A stretch of DNA of 64,000 bases from Antennarius striatus (taxonomy: Eukaryota; Chordata; Actinopteri; Lophiiformes; Antennariidae), in assembly GCF_040054535.1 (NCBI RefSeq), contig NC_090791.1, positions 16,517,827 through 16,581,826 of the forward strand, read 5' to 3'. Position 1 is the stretch's first letter, and every line of letters starts with the position of its first letter. Made by a program: the position numbers and the translations under genes. The notes under the pieces were generated by a model, which saw only the letters and a list, made by a program, of their open reading frames with translations, did no database searches and was not told the DNA's origin. Shown here piece by piece: positions 51,064-63,953 of this stretch.

Positions 51064-53260
51064 GGCTCGAGGTTGTTGAGATGCACATCATATTTCGCCA
51101 TGTGTTGTATAGCGATCACCAGCCACAGATCTGTGTGTAGAGTTGTGGAAAAGCCACTGGCTGATCACTGAGTGTGTAACATTGTCGTACCTTCGCCACC
51201 TCCTCTGTCCTGGTCTAACTCCTTCAAACACTGCCAGATCTCAGTCCCAGTCGCTGTCAGAGGAGATCAAGAGGTCATTCTGATTTTTCTCGCCGAATCA
51301 GATTTGATACAATCAAATGATTGGTATGCTGTAGAGAAGTGCTTTTTTATTTGACCTTCTACACACATCAAAAAGTTACTCAAGCTTTGACCTAGCTTTA
51401 TAACTGTTGATACTTTCATACTGCAATTTTTTTTATGTATATGATTTTAATACAAAATGTAATAAATGTGTGAATGGATCAGCAAAGGAAACGTGACATT
51501 TTTCGAGAAATGATTTAGGAAAAATATTGATATAGCTTTTAAAGCGTAGTTTAGTTTAGTATAGCTTAGTTTTTTTTAACTTAGCTCATTTGAAGCCTAG
51601 AAATGGGAGAACCAGTGTAGTTCATACTGAGGTTAGTAAAATCTACCCCTGAAGGGCCAGTAAGGTAACTTTTTATATCATCTACCTGGACAGTTTGTTA
51701 GCTGGTTTAGCTTCTGTCGTCCACTCAAAAAATCTTTCTGCCATGCAAAACATTTTTTTATCCACTGTTCAGGTGACCTAATTCAGTTTCTGTTACCCTT
51801 TGAGATGTCCACCTGTTCCACATAGCTCTTTCCTGAAATATAAAGCCTTAGTGATTCTTTGTTTTTTCTCATTTGCTTTGACTCCTTTCTTAAAATTGTC
51901 TCACCATTCTGGAAACTGTAATCACGTTACTGATGCAGTTGTTTCATAAGACATAGCGAATGATAACATGAGACCCAGTAACGTGCAATGGAAGCGTCTA
52001 TCCGTAAATTGGCCCAATAATGAAAAAGTCCTACTTATTAAAATGGTTCTTTTTTTTCTACTTTTTTTTTATTCATGGAAATATATTGTGTATTGGACAA
52101 ACAATGTGTGATGTGCAGTAAACAAAAAACAAACAAACAAATAATGTTGGATCACTAGGGGGACATGACTTATTGATTCTGCTTCCTCACTCATTACTGC
52201 CACCCACAGGAAATCTGACCCCTCAGGTGACGTGAAAAAGATTCTATGTCATAGATATTTATAAAGTCTGTTTGTATTTATGTATTGGTTCAATTTGAAT
52301 GTGTTTGATGAAATAATGAAATTTCACCAAGAATCAGTTTTGATGAGAATTATATCTGATTGTTGTTTGAATTATAGACAATATTTTTCTGAGTGTAAAA
52401 ACACATGTAGTTTGCCTTACTGAAGAAATTCAGGTGTGATTGTTTGAAAACTTAAGCTGAGTATTTAAAAAAAAGAAGAAAAAAGAAGTGATTGTTCAGA
52501 AATTCAAGAAAAGTTGGACGATAATGAATTTATAGACATGGAGGATTAACAACAGATAACTTTAAAACAAATAGTCCTTAAGCAACTTATTGTAATGGAT
52601 ACGTTGCCAGGAGACACATTTCCCATTGAGCTATATATTATTGACGTGTCACTCATCACTACTTGCACATCAGTGTGTGTGTTTGTCAAGAGGACAGTAT
52701 GTGCAGTTTATATTTGTTTGTTAGCACAGCCGTGAATCTGTGCATGCCTACTCAGTGACGTTGTGTGTTAAAACTGTCAAATTGGGTGATAATTGAATCG
52801 GTAGCATGTGAAACGTTATATTACTGACCAGACTGTGATGTGATGGGTCATCTCAGAGATTGTGACACCCTTTTCATGAAGTGCACTTTATCCAATGACA
52901 CTTGTGATTGTTGATGCTTTACTTTGATGTATTCAGTAATAAACAGAAAATGAAACGGCTGGTTTCTATTCTTGATTTTTCCAATGAATGCTGAGTCCCA
53001 GAGATGAAGTTAATAGAGATTGCAGTGTTATTGTCCAGTCAGATCTGATTTCACTCCATTAATTTGATTGTGAAGATTTGACACCTGATGATTTTGATTG
53101 GATGCTGCTGGATTTAATGGATTATTATTACCAGTTTATTTTATTGTTATTATGAAATTCAAAGATAGAATCGGTATCAACAGCAACAAAAAAAGTTCTT
53201 TCTGATTCACATAAACCAGTTGTTAGGGAACATGTAAATAATATTTCTAAGTATAAAACT
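51064..53260 (+). other. dusp3 3' UTR and downstream flank
   Basis: Candidate poly(A) signals AATAAA at 51461-51466 and 52938-52943. No coding potential or recognisable repeat between them. Confidence 0.5.
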
Positions 53261-54999
53261 TTTTTTTTTTTTTAAAAAAAAACAAACGTTACCAAAACAC
53301 CAAAACAAAACATGAGTTCATCTTGATTCAAAAACTGTTCTGGTGCATCTCAGATGGGCAAAGTTCAGTAGTTTCAGTGTCCTCAGGTACTTTGCTGTAC
53401 AGTATTTTTAAAATGATACTAAATATAGTATATGATAATTAGCAAAGGTGATACATTCAAAGACAGCTGGGACAGGTGGTTGAGACAATAAAGTCTCTCA
53501 GCAGCTAATATGAAGTGGATTCAAGTAAATTCAGGTGAAATCGGTTTCTTCACATAGCATTTAAACAAAACACTCTCCAGTGGATCAAGCAGCTCACGAC
53601 AGTGGTGACAAACAAAAGTACATTTACCCTTCAACTTGCAGAAACCTCGGCGCTGAGGTTTCGTCGTCTTCCATTTCTTGTTCCTGCTGTAAAGTTTTCA
53701 TTTGTGTTTTTTAAACAATGTACTCTCCATAGATATAGAATATAGATGTAGATATAGAATTTTCAAAGCAAAATTTCTGTTTCTGTAAAGCAAATCCAGA
53801 TGCTGGTTTCTGCCTGCTGACTCCTAAGTAACGTCTTTGTACAGCAGAGGGCGCTGTTACATCATTACGACAAGCTGGGTCACCATTAAAACTATTGGTG
53901 GGGCAAATGAACTACAGCTGTCCACCTGAACGTTTCAGATCTCTAGTTAACGTGTTTGAAAAAAGTTAAAGGATTTTAAACATCAGTTTATACAGCAGCT
54001 GTTTTGTAGTTTATCAGAGTCTAATGTGGATTTGGAAAAAGTTGTCAGACAACCAAAAACATCATTGGGGCAGACTCAGTGAACCCAGAATACAAAGTCA
54101 TCATTTAAATCTTGAGTTACAGATTCAAAGTTGTGTCTTTTTGACGCTTAAAATATCATATATAATATATTTAAACCAGCTTTGCTGCTGTTTATGGCTG
54201 ACACAACACATTAAGTAGAACACAGTTCTATTTATTGTTCCAGCTTTGGTCGTGTGTGTGTGTGCGTGTGTGCGTGCGTGCGTGCGTGTGTGTGTGTGTG
54301 CTACATTCCACTATCTTATTAGCTGAGCTCCATGGTGGAGCGTCTGTTCCTCTGACAGTCTTTTCCTGTCTCATGTGCCCTTTCATCATTTCTCATCACC
54401 CCCCCCCCCTTCTCTCTATCATTTTTCTCCATCTCTGTCTTTGTTTGACACGTCATTGACATCTTTTTGGAGAACACTGTCTGTTACATAACACCAGTCA
54501 GAATGAATGAGTCCATGGGGGCAGGGCAGCCATGTGTGCGAGTGTGTCTGTGATTCTGTGTGTGCGTATGTTTTCGGGCAGTAGTTGGATGTGTGTAATT
54601 ACTACACATTAAAGAATATTATCTTATGACACACGTGTGATCTGTGTGTGTGCACAGAGTGGTTCCTAACTTCACCATCTTGTACGGTTTAGACACTGTT
54701 ATTGATCTGTGTCAGAGATGGAGGTGAGAGATTCGAGTTGGAGATAGCTGCTAAAACCAACCCCTAAAAATTCAGTCCAGCGACTAGTGAGAAAAACTCT
54801 GTGACCACAGCGGGGGTAGCTGATGGAGCTAAACTCCACATATTCACCACCATCTTTTGACCTCTTCATCTCTAAGACAAACAAGATATGATCTTCCTCT
54901 TCATAGAACAAGAGCAACAGCTCCATCTGGTTGTGGTTTACTGCGCGTTTGGCCATACATCTAGTTTTTGATGGGGTAAAGAAGCCTATCCTGCTAGAA
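53261..54999. other. Non-coding flank
   Basis: Starts with a T/A homopolymer pair at 53266-53282 and includes a (GT)n microsatellite at 54250-54300 and a C run at 54400-54409. No gene supported. Confidence 0.5.
54250..54300. repeat. (GT/GC)n microsatellite
   Basis: About 51 bp of GT with GC substitutions. Confidence 0.9.
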
Positions 55000-55009
55000 T
55001 GTAGCTCAT

Positions 55010-55376
55010 ATTTGTCAAACTCAAGGCCCGGGGGCCAAATGTGGCCCTCCACATCATTTTATGTGGCCCGCGAGAGCATAAAAGGTCACAGTGTCTAAAG
55101 GTAAATAGGTCAAAAGTGTGCTTGACCAAAAACTAAATTTCCCACAATGCAGTAATTCAGCCCATTCTAACTTTTTGAACTAAGTTAATGTGCTAACTTG
55201 TGTTTGATGTTATTTCTTTGTCAGTAAGTAATAAATTCAGTCATTTGACATTAAGGAGTATTTACATTTATGTTACATTACATTGAGTTACATTTAGTTA
55301 CTTTTATAAGTTAAATCTGGCCCTTTAAGGACTGTGCTGATGTAGCCCTCGGTGAAAACGAGTTTGACACACCTGA
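55010..55376. mobile_element. hAT-type MITE
   Basis: Left TTTGTCAAACTCAAGGCCC, right GAGTTTGACACACCTG as inverted ends, with the typical GGGGGCCAAATGTGGCCC next to the left end. Non-coding. Target duplication not resolved. Confidence 0.65.
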
Positions 55377-56246
55377 TTTAGCTGCATGTGTTTGTCTCTG
55401 GAGCCCCAAGTGACTACAGAACACACTCCGTTTCTGTGACAGCGCTAAATGCTTAACAATGGTGCCAGGTTTTGTATTACCCAGGAGCAGATTGTGTATT
55501 GCTTTAAATGGAATCAGTGATGTCTTCTTCTTTTCCTTTCCTACCTCTACCTTCACCTTACGCTGCATCTCCCTGTACTCCTGTCTCCTCTCCTCAGTCC
55601 TCTCAGTGCCCCACTTCCTCTTAGCTAACCTCTTTCTCTGTATACACTCCTGTACCTCCTCATTCCACCACCAAGTCTCCTTATCTATTTTCCTTCCAGA
55701 TGACACACCAAGTACTCTCCTACCTGTCTTCCTGATCACATTAGCTGTAGTTGTCCAGTCATCTGGAAGCACCTCCTGACCACCCAGAACCTGTCTTAAC
55801 TCCTTCCTAAAAGTCATGCAACACTCTTCCTTTTTCAGCTTCCACCATTTCGTCCTCTGCTCTGTCTTTGCCCTCTTGATCTTCCTCACCACCAGAGTCA
55901 TCCTACACACCACCATCCTATGCTGTTTGGCTACACTCTCACCTACCACTACTTTGCAGTCACTGATCTCTTTCAGGTTACACCGTCTACACAAGATGTA
56001 GTCTACCTGTGTGCTCCTACCACCACTCTTATAGGTCACTCTATGTTCCAGCCTCTTCTGGAAGAAAGTATTCACTACAGCCATTTCCATCCTTTTTGCA
56101 AAGTCAACTACCATCTGTCCTTCTGAGTTCCTCTCCTGGATACCAAACCTGCCCATCACCTCCTCATCACCTCTGTTACCTGCACCAACATGTCCATTGA
56201 AGTCTGCACAAATGACAACTCTCTCACTTCTTGGTATTCTCTGCAT
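55311..56246 (-). pseudogene. RTE endonuclease C-terminal half and linker
   Basis: A 311-codon frame from RIPRSERVVICADFNGHV to the linker. RTE homology ends near 55533, and the rest is read-through into flanking repeat (the hAT-type MITE). The upstream half of the domain lies beyond the MITE at about 56815-56983. Confidence 0.75.
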
Positions 56247-56983
56247 CGCTTAATCCAAGTCCAACCAGAATTTCTCCTTCTCTTCCAGCTCACATCCTAC
56301 CTGTGGAGCATACCCATTAACAATGTGATTTCTAGCTTCAGACTCATCACTCTATCTGACACTCTTTTTACTAGGGTTGATCCACATACTCGTTTCATAT
56401 GAGTATCCGGTACGGATACTCGTGAATCTCAATTCTGAGGCTCTTCGGTAAATAGTCATTCATAGACTTAAGAATATTCATGTTCTGACTCAGTTCCATA
56501 AAAAACTTGTTCTGTAAATAGTTCTCTTACTTTTGTGATCAAAAACATTTATTTGAATCTCAGTTTTCGAGGCTGTTCAGTAAACAGTTTTAAAATAAAC
56601 AGTAAATATAGCGACTTGTGATCTATCCGTATCAATTTTAGACTTAAAATAATGTAACGATTTAAGCCCCACCCATTTCCGGTCAAACCACACCCACCTC
56701 CGCTTGAAGCACCGCCCATTCCGAGTGCAGATAGGGATACAGATAATATAGGTGGTTGAACAAATACAGATACAGATACAGATAGTGTTGTACTCGCTCA
56801 TCCCTACTTTTTACCTCCAGGACATTCCTAACAAACTCCTCCTTCAAGATAACTCCTACTCCATTTCTTTTCCTATCTACATCATGATAGAACAACTTGA
56901 TCCCTGCTCCTAAACTTCTAGCCTTGCTACCTTTCCACTCGGTCTCCTGGACACACAGTACGTCTACCTTCCTTCTCTGCATC
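55533..56983 (-). mobile_element. RTE-clade LINE internal fragment, copy C
   Basis: Minus-strand reading gives the endonuclease (VQETEWKGSK, ICADFNGHVGAGN, STQVDYILCRRCN) and the linker (WWWNEEVQECIQRKRLA). Both the 5' leader and the RT/3' end are missing. In this copy the frame continues at the point where copy B is frameshifted. Split by a MITE at 56372-56806. Confidence 0.88.
56372..56806. mobile_element. 435-bp hAT MITE with perfect 8-bp target duplication
   Basis: Flanked by CTTTTTAC at 56364-56371 and 56807-56814. Ends TAGGGTTGATC and GCTCATCCCTA form an 11-bp inverted repeat with two mismatches. It lies in the RTE copy-C endonuclease, whose other copies have the uninterrupted site. 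The internal sequence is shared with the larger element at 6057-8930. Non-coding. Confidence 0.88.
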
Positions 56984-57289
56984 ATAAATGAAAGACACAG
57001 AAAGCAAACTGATATCAAATCATTTTTAATGTTGAAAACGAAAGTCACAGAGACACAAACACAGCTTTGAGCCATTGAGATTTCATTCTCTGATTGTGCC
57101 ATGAATGATTCGTCACAGAAAGCAAGACAAACAACAACCGTGCTCTTTACAAACCCACAACCAGCATCATAAAATACACCGTCAAACTCTCATCCGGGGG
57201 TGATCCGACCCCACGTCTCATTCAGCTTTACATTCAACACTGTGCTGTGCCAAAAAATGATGGCTGCTTCTCTAAAAGGAAAAATGCCT
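56984..57289. other. Non-coding stretch
   Basis: No gene or clear repeat recognised. Confidence 0.4.
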
Positions 57290-57400
57290 CCTGCCTGTGC
57301 AGGGCCTCGCTGACGTCTCTCGGGATGCGATCGGGCTGGGTTCTGTGTTACTGCATGACGCCACTGTGAACGGTAGCTGCAGGTATCGACCAGTGAAAGC
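57290..57400 (+). pseudogene. Possible LTR-retrotransposon RNase H fragment
   Basis: The frame reads LADVSRDAIGLGSVLLHDA then YRPVKAREDI, reminiscent of the start of a Gypsy-type RNase H domain (an Asp-Ala-Ser, Gly-Leu-Gly-Ala-Val pattern). Very short, so a chance match is possible. Confidence 0.3.
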
Positions 57401-59743
57401 AAGAGAGGATATCGGAATCATGGGAGTCAAGGTCTGGGACTTTGGGGTTCAACACCGTTATTGTTCAAGGCACAATTTTATTGTCCCTATTAAAGTACAG
57501 AGTGCTTAATTGCATATTTTAAATTGAGAATATCGGAAGGCTTGAAGAGAAAAAAAAAACAACTTCTCTTCAGAGCTTTTTTTGGAAGCAGGCGCACCAA
57601 TTCTGAATTCTCTGCCATTGCCTTCTTTTTTTTCTCTTTTTTTTTTAACAACACAATAAAATATTTTATTTGGCCAAACTACTGAATGAACCCCAACTCT
57701 TGTCCTGATGAATCATCAGTCCTCTCTTGGTTTGTGAGGTCAGAACACACATAAGATATCTGCTAGCTGATGATAAATACTCAAAGCATTGCTTTATATT
57801 TCATGCTATCCATTTCTATTGAACACAACAAAGAAAATGCAGTCATTGTCAAAGATTTTTCTCAAAGAGCCACAACATTGTCACGATGATGTATTTTTAC
57901 AACCTGAACAGATCCTGTAAGCATTTTTTTTTTTTAAATCAATTTCACCAGTTCACCTTTTGAATGTTGACTTTATTCAGTCCACCTCACATTTCAGGGA
58001 TGTAGTCAGGCACTCTGGACTGAACAGCCCCAACAAAAAACTGTTCAAGAAACAATTTTCATTCAGAAGTTGGAGCCACATTGTGATTTTCCTGAGACCA
58101 CTGTTGAGTCCTGCTCCATAGTTTGTTAACCACTGGTGATTCTCTTGCCTGACTGATCACTCTCTCTCTCTCTCTCCAGTCCAGTCCATACAATGAGGTA
58201 TGAAAAGTTGTTTCTCTTTTTTGGTTTGTATTTTGTGATTTTTTTTTTTTTTGTGTCTTTAAACTTTCCTTTTTGTATAGTGAAGCGTTTTTCCCCATCA
58301 AATGCAATATTGTTTTCACGACATAGATATTACTATACGTTAGATTTATACATTGGAAGATGAACCTGTCCTAAGGTCAGATCAAATCTGAGCAATCGAC
58401 CCAGTACAGGGATAGGAGCAAATGCTCAGCTCAGCGAGTGATACAGCCCAAGCAAGTATAGCAAGCAGGATTCAGGTTCATTCACTTTCAGTTCAACTAA
58501 CTGTACTTTACTGGCATAAAGTTAGTTCAAAATAACCAAAAGTGAAACAATTTAATTACTCTAGAGGTCCAGAACTATTAATACTGAGTGGATCATGCAT
58601 GAACTTCATTATTATTAATTGTTTTGTCCCTTTTCCCAAGGAGATGGTGATATTAATTTTATTCTAAATATCTGGGACAGACTCCCAGATTCTTTGCAAT
58701 ATGTTACACTCAATTACTATCGGCAATCAGTCGGCAATTTGATCCACATAAAATATCTATTCTGTTTTTTATCATCACTGACAGAATTTGCGCCAAATGA
58801 CAGAAATGGCAGGAAAATCTAAAAACTGCATTGAAACTGTAAAATATGTTTGAAAGCCTTTTCAGAGAATCTAAAATGTAACCCGGGCCGCGGTGGTGCT
58901 GCTAAACGGTTACACTTCATGTAATGCTGGTTACTGTACTTATAATTACAATTAAACTTGTAGCATACACGCTACACATCTGGTTCTGCTTAAAAGGTGA
59001 CCAAAAGGGTTGACTTAATGTGTTTCTTCAGGTTATTCTTAATGTGAAACAAACTTCCCTGTAGGATAGAACACAGATTAAGGCAACTTCAATTCAAAAT
59101 CTGACCTGCCAATTCATGCAGCAGGGCATTTCAGTCGGCTAAACTGAAGGTGAAGTGAACCCTGGCCCTCGGGTGACATTTGAGCACTAGCTACCACTGC
59201 ACCAACGATGGTCTGAATGTGCAAATACAGCCAATTTCTCACAGTAAAGCATCAACACAGTTAGACAAAACATTCACTTACCAAGAAAATCAGTTGCAGA
59301 GTAATAACTACATAAAAGAATAATCATTTAAAAAAAAAAAAAACAGCTTTTCTTTCCTCTATTCAAAATAAAGTCACTTCATCTCTTGTTTTACATCACT
59401 CAGGGTTATCAGTCCCGACACCACAATTTTTTTTTTTGTAGAAACATACCTTTTTTTTTTTTGTTAAAAAAAAAAGAAAAGGATTTATCAGTAGCAATCT
59501 GCGACATGATCAAGGTTTTAACCCCATCTACAAAGTCATCCGCCCGAGAATAAGCACAACAACAAACACTTGGTGCACAATGAAAGCAACATCAACAACA
59601 TCAAACACAATATGAGTGTGGGACTTCACACTGTGTCTTTAATCGTACGGTTTTCAGTATTTTACATTCCACATGTGGACATATTCCTGCAGGATTGTCG
59701 TCTTTCTCCACCAAAGAGTGCTATATGAGTTGGGGTAGCTTTC

Positions 59744-59745
<2 letters not shown>

Positions 59746-59779
<34 letters not shown>
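59746..59779. repeat. (GT)n microsatellite
   Basis: About 34 bp of uninterrupted GT. Confidence 0.93.
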
Positions 59780-59781
<2 letters not shown>

Positions 59782-61240
59782 TGTTAGTGTGGAGTGGAAA
59801 GAGGACAGAGTGAAATAAATAGAAGAGACGAGGAGATGGAAGGAAAGAAGAGGCAGATAGTAAAGAGAGAGAGAGAGAGGATGCTATCAACTTCTGTGTG
59901 TTTTTCCCTGGGTAAGTAATAAAAGTAGCAGAAGTAGTTTGTGTTACATGAAAGTCGAACAGAGTAAAAGTTGCTGCCGCGGTTTTGCAGCAACTTTTAC
60001 ATCACGTTCACATTATAGTCATTTGTAAATTAAAATAAGACTTTAAACACTTTAATCAAAGCGACAGAGAGAGAAAGTTCTTTAGTCACTGCAGAAAAGA
60101 CTTTTTGCCAGGATGGTTAGAAACTCCTACAACTCTCACACGTTGAGAGTTGGACTTACCACCACCACCCTTTTCATGTTCAAACAAGCAGAGCAAATCA
60201 GGTCTTTCTTCTTTTTTTTCAGTTTTGAAGAAGAAACATTGAGAAGCTTCATGTCTTCTCACACCAACGAACTGCTGTTAGAGTGAGTACTGCGTCGCTG
60301 GTTCTTTGCAGTAATCCAAGTTGTTAGTTGTGGCAAACGTTCCTGCTCACTGCGTGCCAGGTTGCCTTGTCGCTCTTGACAACCGATGTAACACAGACAG
60401 CGAACGAACATGCTGTCCCAACAACCCAAGCTGAGTCCGGTTCATCGACTCCATCGCTGGATTTGCATTTGCCTGCTATGTGAACACGTTATTATGACGT
60501 CCAGGTGTAATGGTCACGGACTACTGGTCTATCTCTCTGCTATGCTGGTGCAACTGATCATGGCTGAAGGCAGTGTGCTCTGTGGTGCTGGTGTGGTTCT
60601 TTCAGAGGATGGGGAGGAGGTCTCCGATGATCATTTTGGCCGAGAGCGAAACGTTGGCCGTGCTACCAGCTCAAACAGTGAACCCGAATAAGCCGAATCT
60701 CAGTGGACCAGACCTGATCTTGTGTTTGTGGGCCCACGATATGCGTTTAAGGTACTTGCTGTGCCAGGTGCAGTGGTTTTAGAGGTATGCAAGAAGTGGG
60801 TACATTGTAAGGGTTTAGTTGCTGATCACCACAAGGGATGTCAACTGCAAACAATGCATAAATGTACAGGAATACATTACGGTAAACTGAGGTTGATATT
60901 CTGCTACATGACAGGCCGGACAGATTCAGGATTCTGATTTGAGCTGGCAGCAGAAACTCAGCCGAGAGTAGCTCTAATGCCACATACAGTAAGTGAAACA
61001 TTATATAATATATATGTATCTACAAATATATGCTTCTGTATAATGAATATATGAATTACCAACCTCTGCGAGGCACATTAACATATCAGATCTACTAAGC
61101 CTGTGGTTCCCTGTCTGAGCCATCGACTGGTTGCAGCATGGCTTTCATTCACAGTGATAGTGAGCAAAGTACGGTACAAATACACAAGGCCTGGAGATGG
61201 CGGGTGTGAAACTGTACTGCCTCATCAATCTATTGCTGTG

Positions 61241-61269
61241 TGTGTGTGTGTGTGTGTATGTGTGTGTCT
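61241..61269. repeat. (TG)n microsatellite
   Basis: About 29 bp of TG with one A interruption. Confidence 0.85.
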
Positions 61270-61296
61270 GAGTCTGTGTGTTAATATATATAAATA

Positions 61297-62720
61297 CAGC
61301 AGGTAAAATATGTATTGAGCATGCCACCTTTTTTCTTAGTACTGTAGATGTATACATTTCTAAAGGTGATACTGACATGAAATTTTCACCAGATGTCGGC
61401 AACAATCTGTGAAACCCACACCTACAAAGACATTAAAACTTAGATGTTCATAGATTATGTGTTTTTAAAAGGTAATGACACAGAGATAACACTGACACAC
61501 ACATATTCATACTTAGTACAAGTTGGTAAGAACAGCTTCAGGTCCTCCTGTGTGGAGAAACTCGATGTATTTATTGCTCAGTTTTGGTCCATTCTTACAC
61601 ACAAACAGTCTTGGAATCTTGAAGGTTCTGTGGTTCTCTTCTATGAACTCAGATCTTTAGTTCTTCCCATAGATGTTCTATTGGATTCCAGTCAGGTGAT
61701 TGGTCAGGCCATTCTGGCAGCTTTACTGTGTTTCCCTGAATCCTTGGCTGTGTTGGGATCAGTCTTTGTGGGATGTCCACCCTTATTTCCTCTTCATCAT
61801 CCTGGTAGAACGCATCAAACGTTTTATTAAGAATGTCTTAATAAAACATTTGAAAACGTATTTCTTGTCTACATGTTGTGCATCAAATGAGCTTAAACAT
61901 GTTTTTTCTTTAGCAGTGGAGTCTTGCGTGTTGAGTGTGCACACAGGCTCTTCTTAAACTATTCATTCATTCATCTTCTTGAAGATGAATGAATTTACAG
62001 TGACCAAATCAGCTGTGATGAATGTGTTTTCGATGGTGGGAGGAAGCTGGAGAACCTGGAAGGAACCCACGCCAACACGGGGAGAACATGCGAACTCCAC
62101 ACAGAAAAGATCCAGGGGGAATTTGACTTTCTTGCTGTGAGGTAACAGTGCTCACAAGTGGTCCTTGGCTCTTGGACAACACTTCTGATAATTCGTTGAA
62201 CTCCTCTGTCAGAAATCTTGCTAGAACCACCTGGTCACAGTTGGTTTACGCTGAAAATGATGTTTCCACTTCCAGGATGACGGCCACGACAGCGCTCACT
62301 GGAACATTCAGAAGTTTAGAAATCCTTCTGTAAGCATTGCCATCAGAATGTTTCTTGTGTGACCTCTCGGTAATGAGACACCTTTTTATTGACCGTCAGT
62401 CAGATCTGAAGCGGTTTATATTAATTTGCACCAACTAGGGGCAGAATTGTGCTCTCACCCCTGATAGATTCAGCTGATGTCTTGGCTTTCTGTGTCCTTT
62501 GACCATTTGTTACCTCCATTTCTTTAGGTGTCCAATCATTTTTTCCTATCGATCCATTTTATTACAGATTATTTATGAACATCTATTTATGAACATCTGG
62601 TTTAATTAATCTAGGCTTTAATTTATTCATTTGCATCTGTGGGATGCATGGATTGTTACCGACACAGAAATGTATTTACTGAGGAAAAGGTGATGTGTTC
62701 AATAGTTATTTTACCCACTG
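61297..62720 (-). mobile_element. Degenerate Tc1/mariner-type element
   Basis: Ends CAGCAGGTAAAATATGTATT and the inverse of CAGTGGGTAAAATAACTATT. The similarity continues inward (CATTTCTAAAGG / CATTTCTGTG). TA precedes the left end (61295-61296). The interior (TTCTATTGGATTCCAGTCAG, CATCATCCTGGTAGAACG) matches the antisense of a fish Tc1-like transposase, so the gene lay on the minus strand. It is broken throughout and contains a foreign repeat at about 61960-62140. Confidence 0.72.
61960..62140. repeat. Interspersed repeat inside the Tc1-like element
   Basis: Contains GTGGGAGGAAGCTGGAGAAC and CACGGGGAGAACATGCGAAC, a phrase very common in teleost dispersed repeats, preceded by a small hairpin (CATCTTCTTGAAGATG). 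Family not assigned. Confidence 0.6.
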
Positions 62721-62732
62721 CTTGTGTGTGTG

Positions 62733-62915
<183 letters not shown>

Positions 62916-62921
<6 letters not shown>

Positions 62922-63880
62922 TCCCTGTAAAATCAGCACTACAGTTCTATTTAATACCCTGCAACATAGATTAAGTAACACTGAGAGTGGCAGCCCCAAC
63001 AGGCTGTGTCACAGTCCTTAATGCTTACAACACAGTCAAGACATGAGGCAATGGACTGTTTGTGTTTCCTGGTTTGTGTTTGTGTGTCAGATATTTTAGA
63101 AAATAATTAAGACAGGCAGAAAAAAGGAAAGATGTAGAGGAACAAGAAAATAGAAGGGCTACTTAGAGATACAGACATTGTGGTTTTAGTGCAACAGAAA
63201 AAAACCTGATAGTTATTTGTAGTGGATGGCAATTTTGGGATATGAATGGTGGAGCTTATTTCAGCAGTTTAATTCATACTATATGTTTTTCTTCGATAGG
63301 AGAGTCGCTCAGAAAGTTTTTTAAAATGGCTTGGCGTCCATTTTTGCTGCGACGGCAAATGGGGGAAAGATCCGGAGATGAAGCGTGGACGCGAGAGAGA
63401 GGGGTCCGTCGATGTTTTGGCGTTCTGCTGTTGGCCTGGCCTGAGTCACATCGCCACAAGGTGCAAACTCGCTGCTTCCCTCTCCCTAAAACCATATCCG
63501 CAGGCGAATACTGCTGTGCTTGCTTGACTCACCTCGCTTGCGTATTCACATCCCAGTTACCACCCACAATGGTTTGTTGGCCTGACACCCCCCCCCCCCC
63601 AAAAAAAGGGGCCAAAATTGCTTCCATTGGAGTCCCAGCTTCTAGCTGTCGTCGTCCAGTAACAATTTCCTGTTTAGTTCAATCGGCGAGGCCGTAATGT
63701 CAACGTCATTTCAGGTTGGAGGAATGAATACAGATAAAAAAAACAACAACTGTTGGTCCCACGTGGTGCGTGGTAAAAAATAATTAAAAAAAAGGAGAGA
63801 AAATGCCACATCAGCTGAAAAGTTGTTGATCCATGGCCCACTGGAAGGACCAGCTGTATGCTGTATGTCGGTGGTGGTGG

Positions 63881-63883
<3 letters not shown>
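62916..63883. other. Non-coding stretch
   Basis: A 151-codon frame at 63242-63697 ends in a C-run artefact (63590-63600) and shows no known domain. Nothing else supported. Confidence 0.4.

Positions 63884-63950
<67 letters not shown>
63884..63950. repeat. (GT)n microsatellite
   Basis: About 66 bp of GT. Confidence 0.96.

Positions 63951-63953
<3 letters not shown>

Larger units (their letters stand above)
57401..61296. other. Long stretch without a supported gene
   Basis: AT-rich, with many A/T homopolymers (57620-57650, 59325-59343, 59425-59475) and microsatellites at 59746-59779 (GT) and 61241-61269 (TG). Frames such as 60410-60691 lack recognisable domains or conserved splice context. 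It could include UTR of an adjacent gene, but nothing decides this. Confidence 0.45.

Noticed and set aside
55311-56246. A 311-codon minus-strand host gene
   Set aside because: It is the endonuclease and linker of an RTE LINE running into flanking repeat.
60410-60691. 93-codon frame as a possible host exon
   Set aside because: No recognisable domain, no convincing splice sites, and not supported by any neighbour.
63242-63697. 151-codon frame near the window end
   Set aside because: No family recognised, and its C-terminus runs through a C homopolymer; likely chance.
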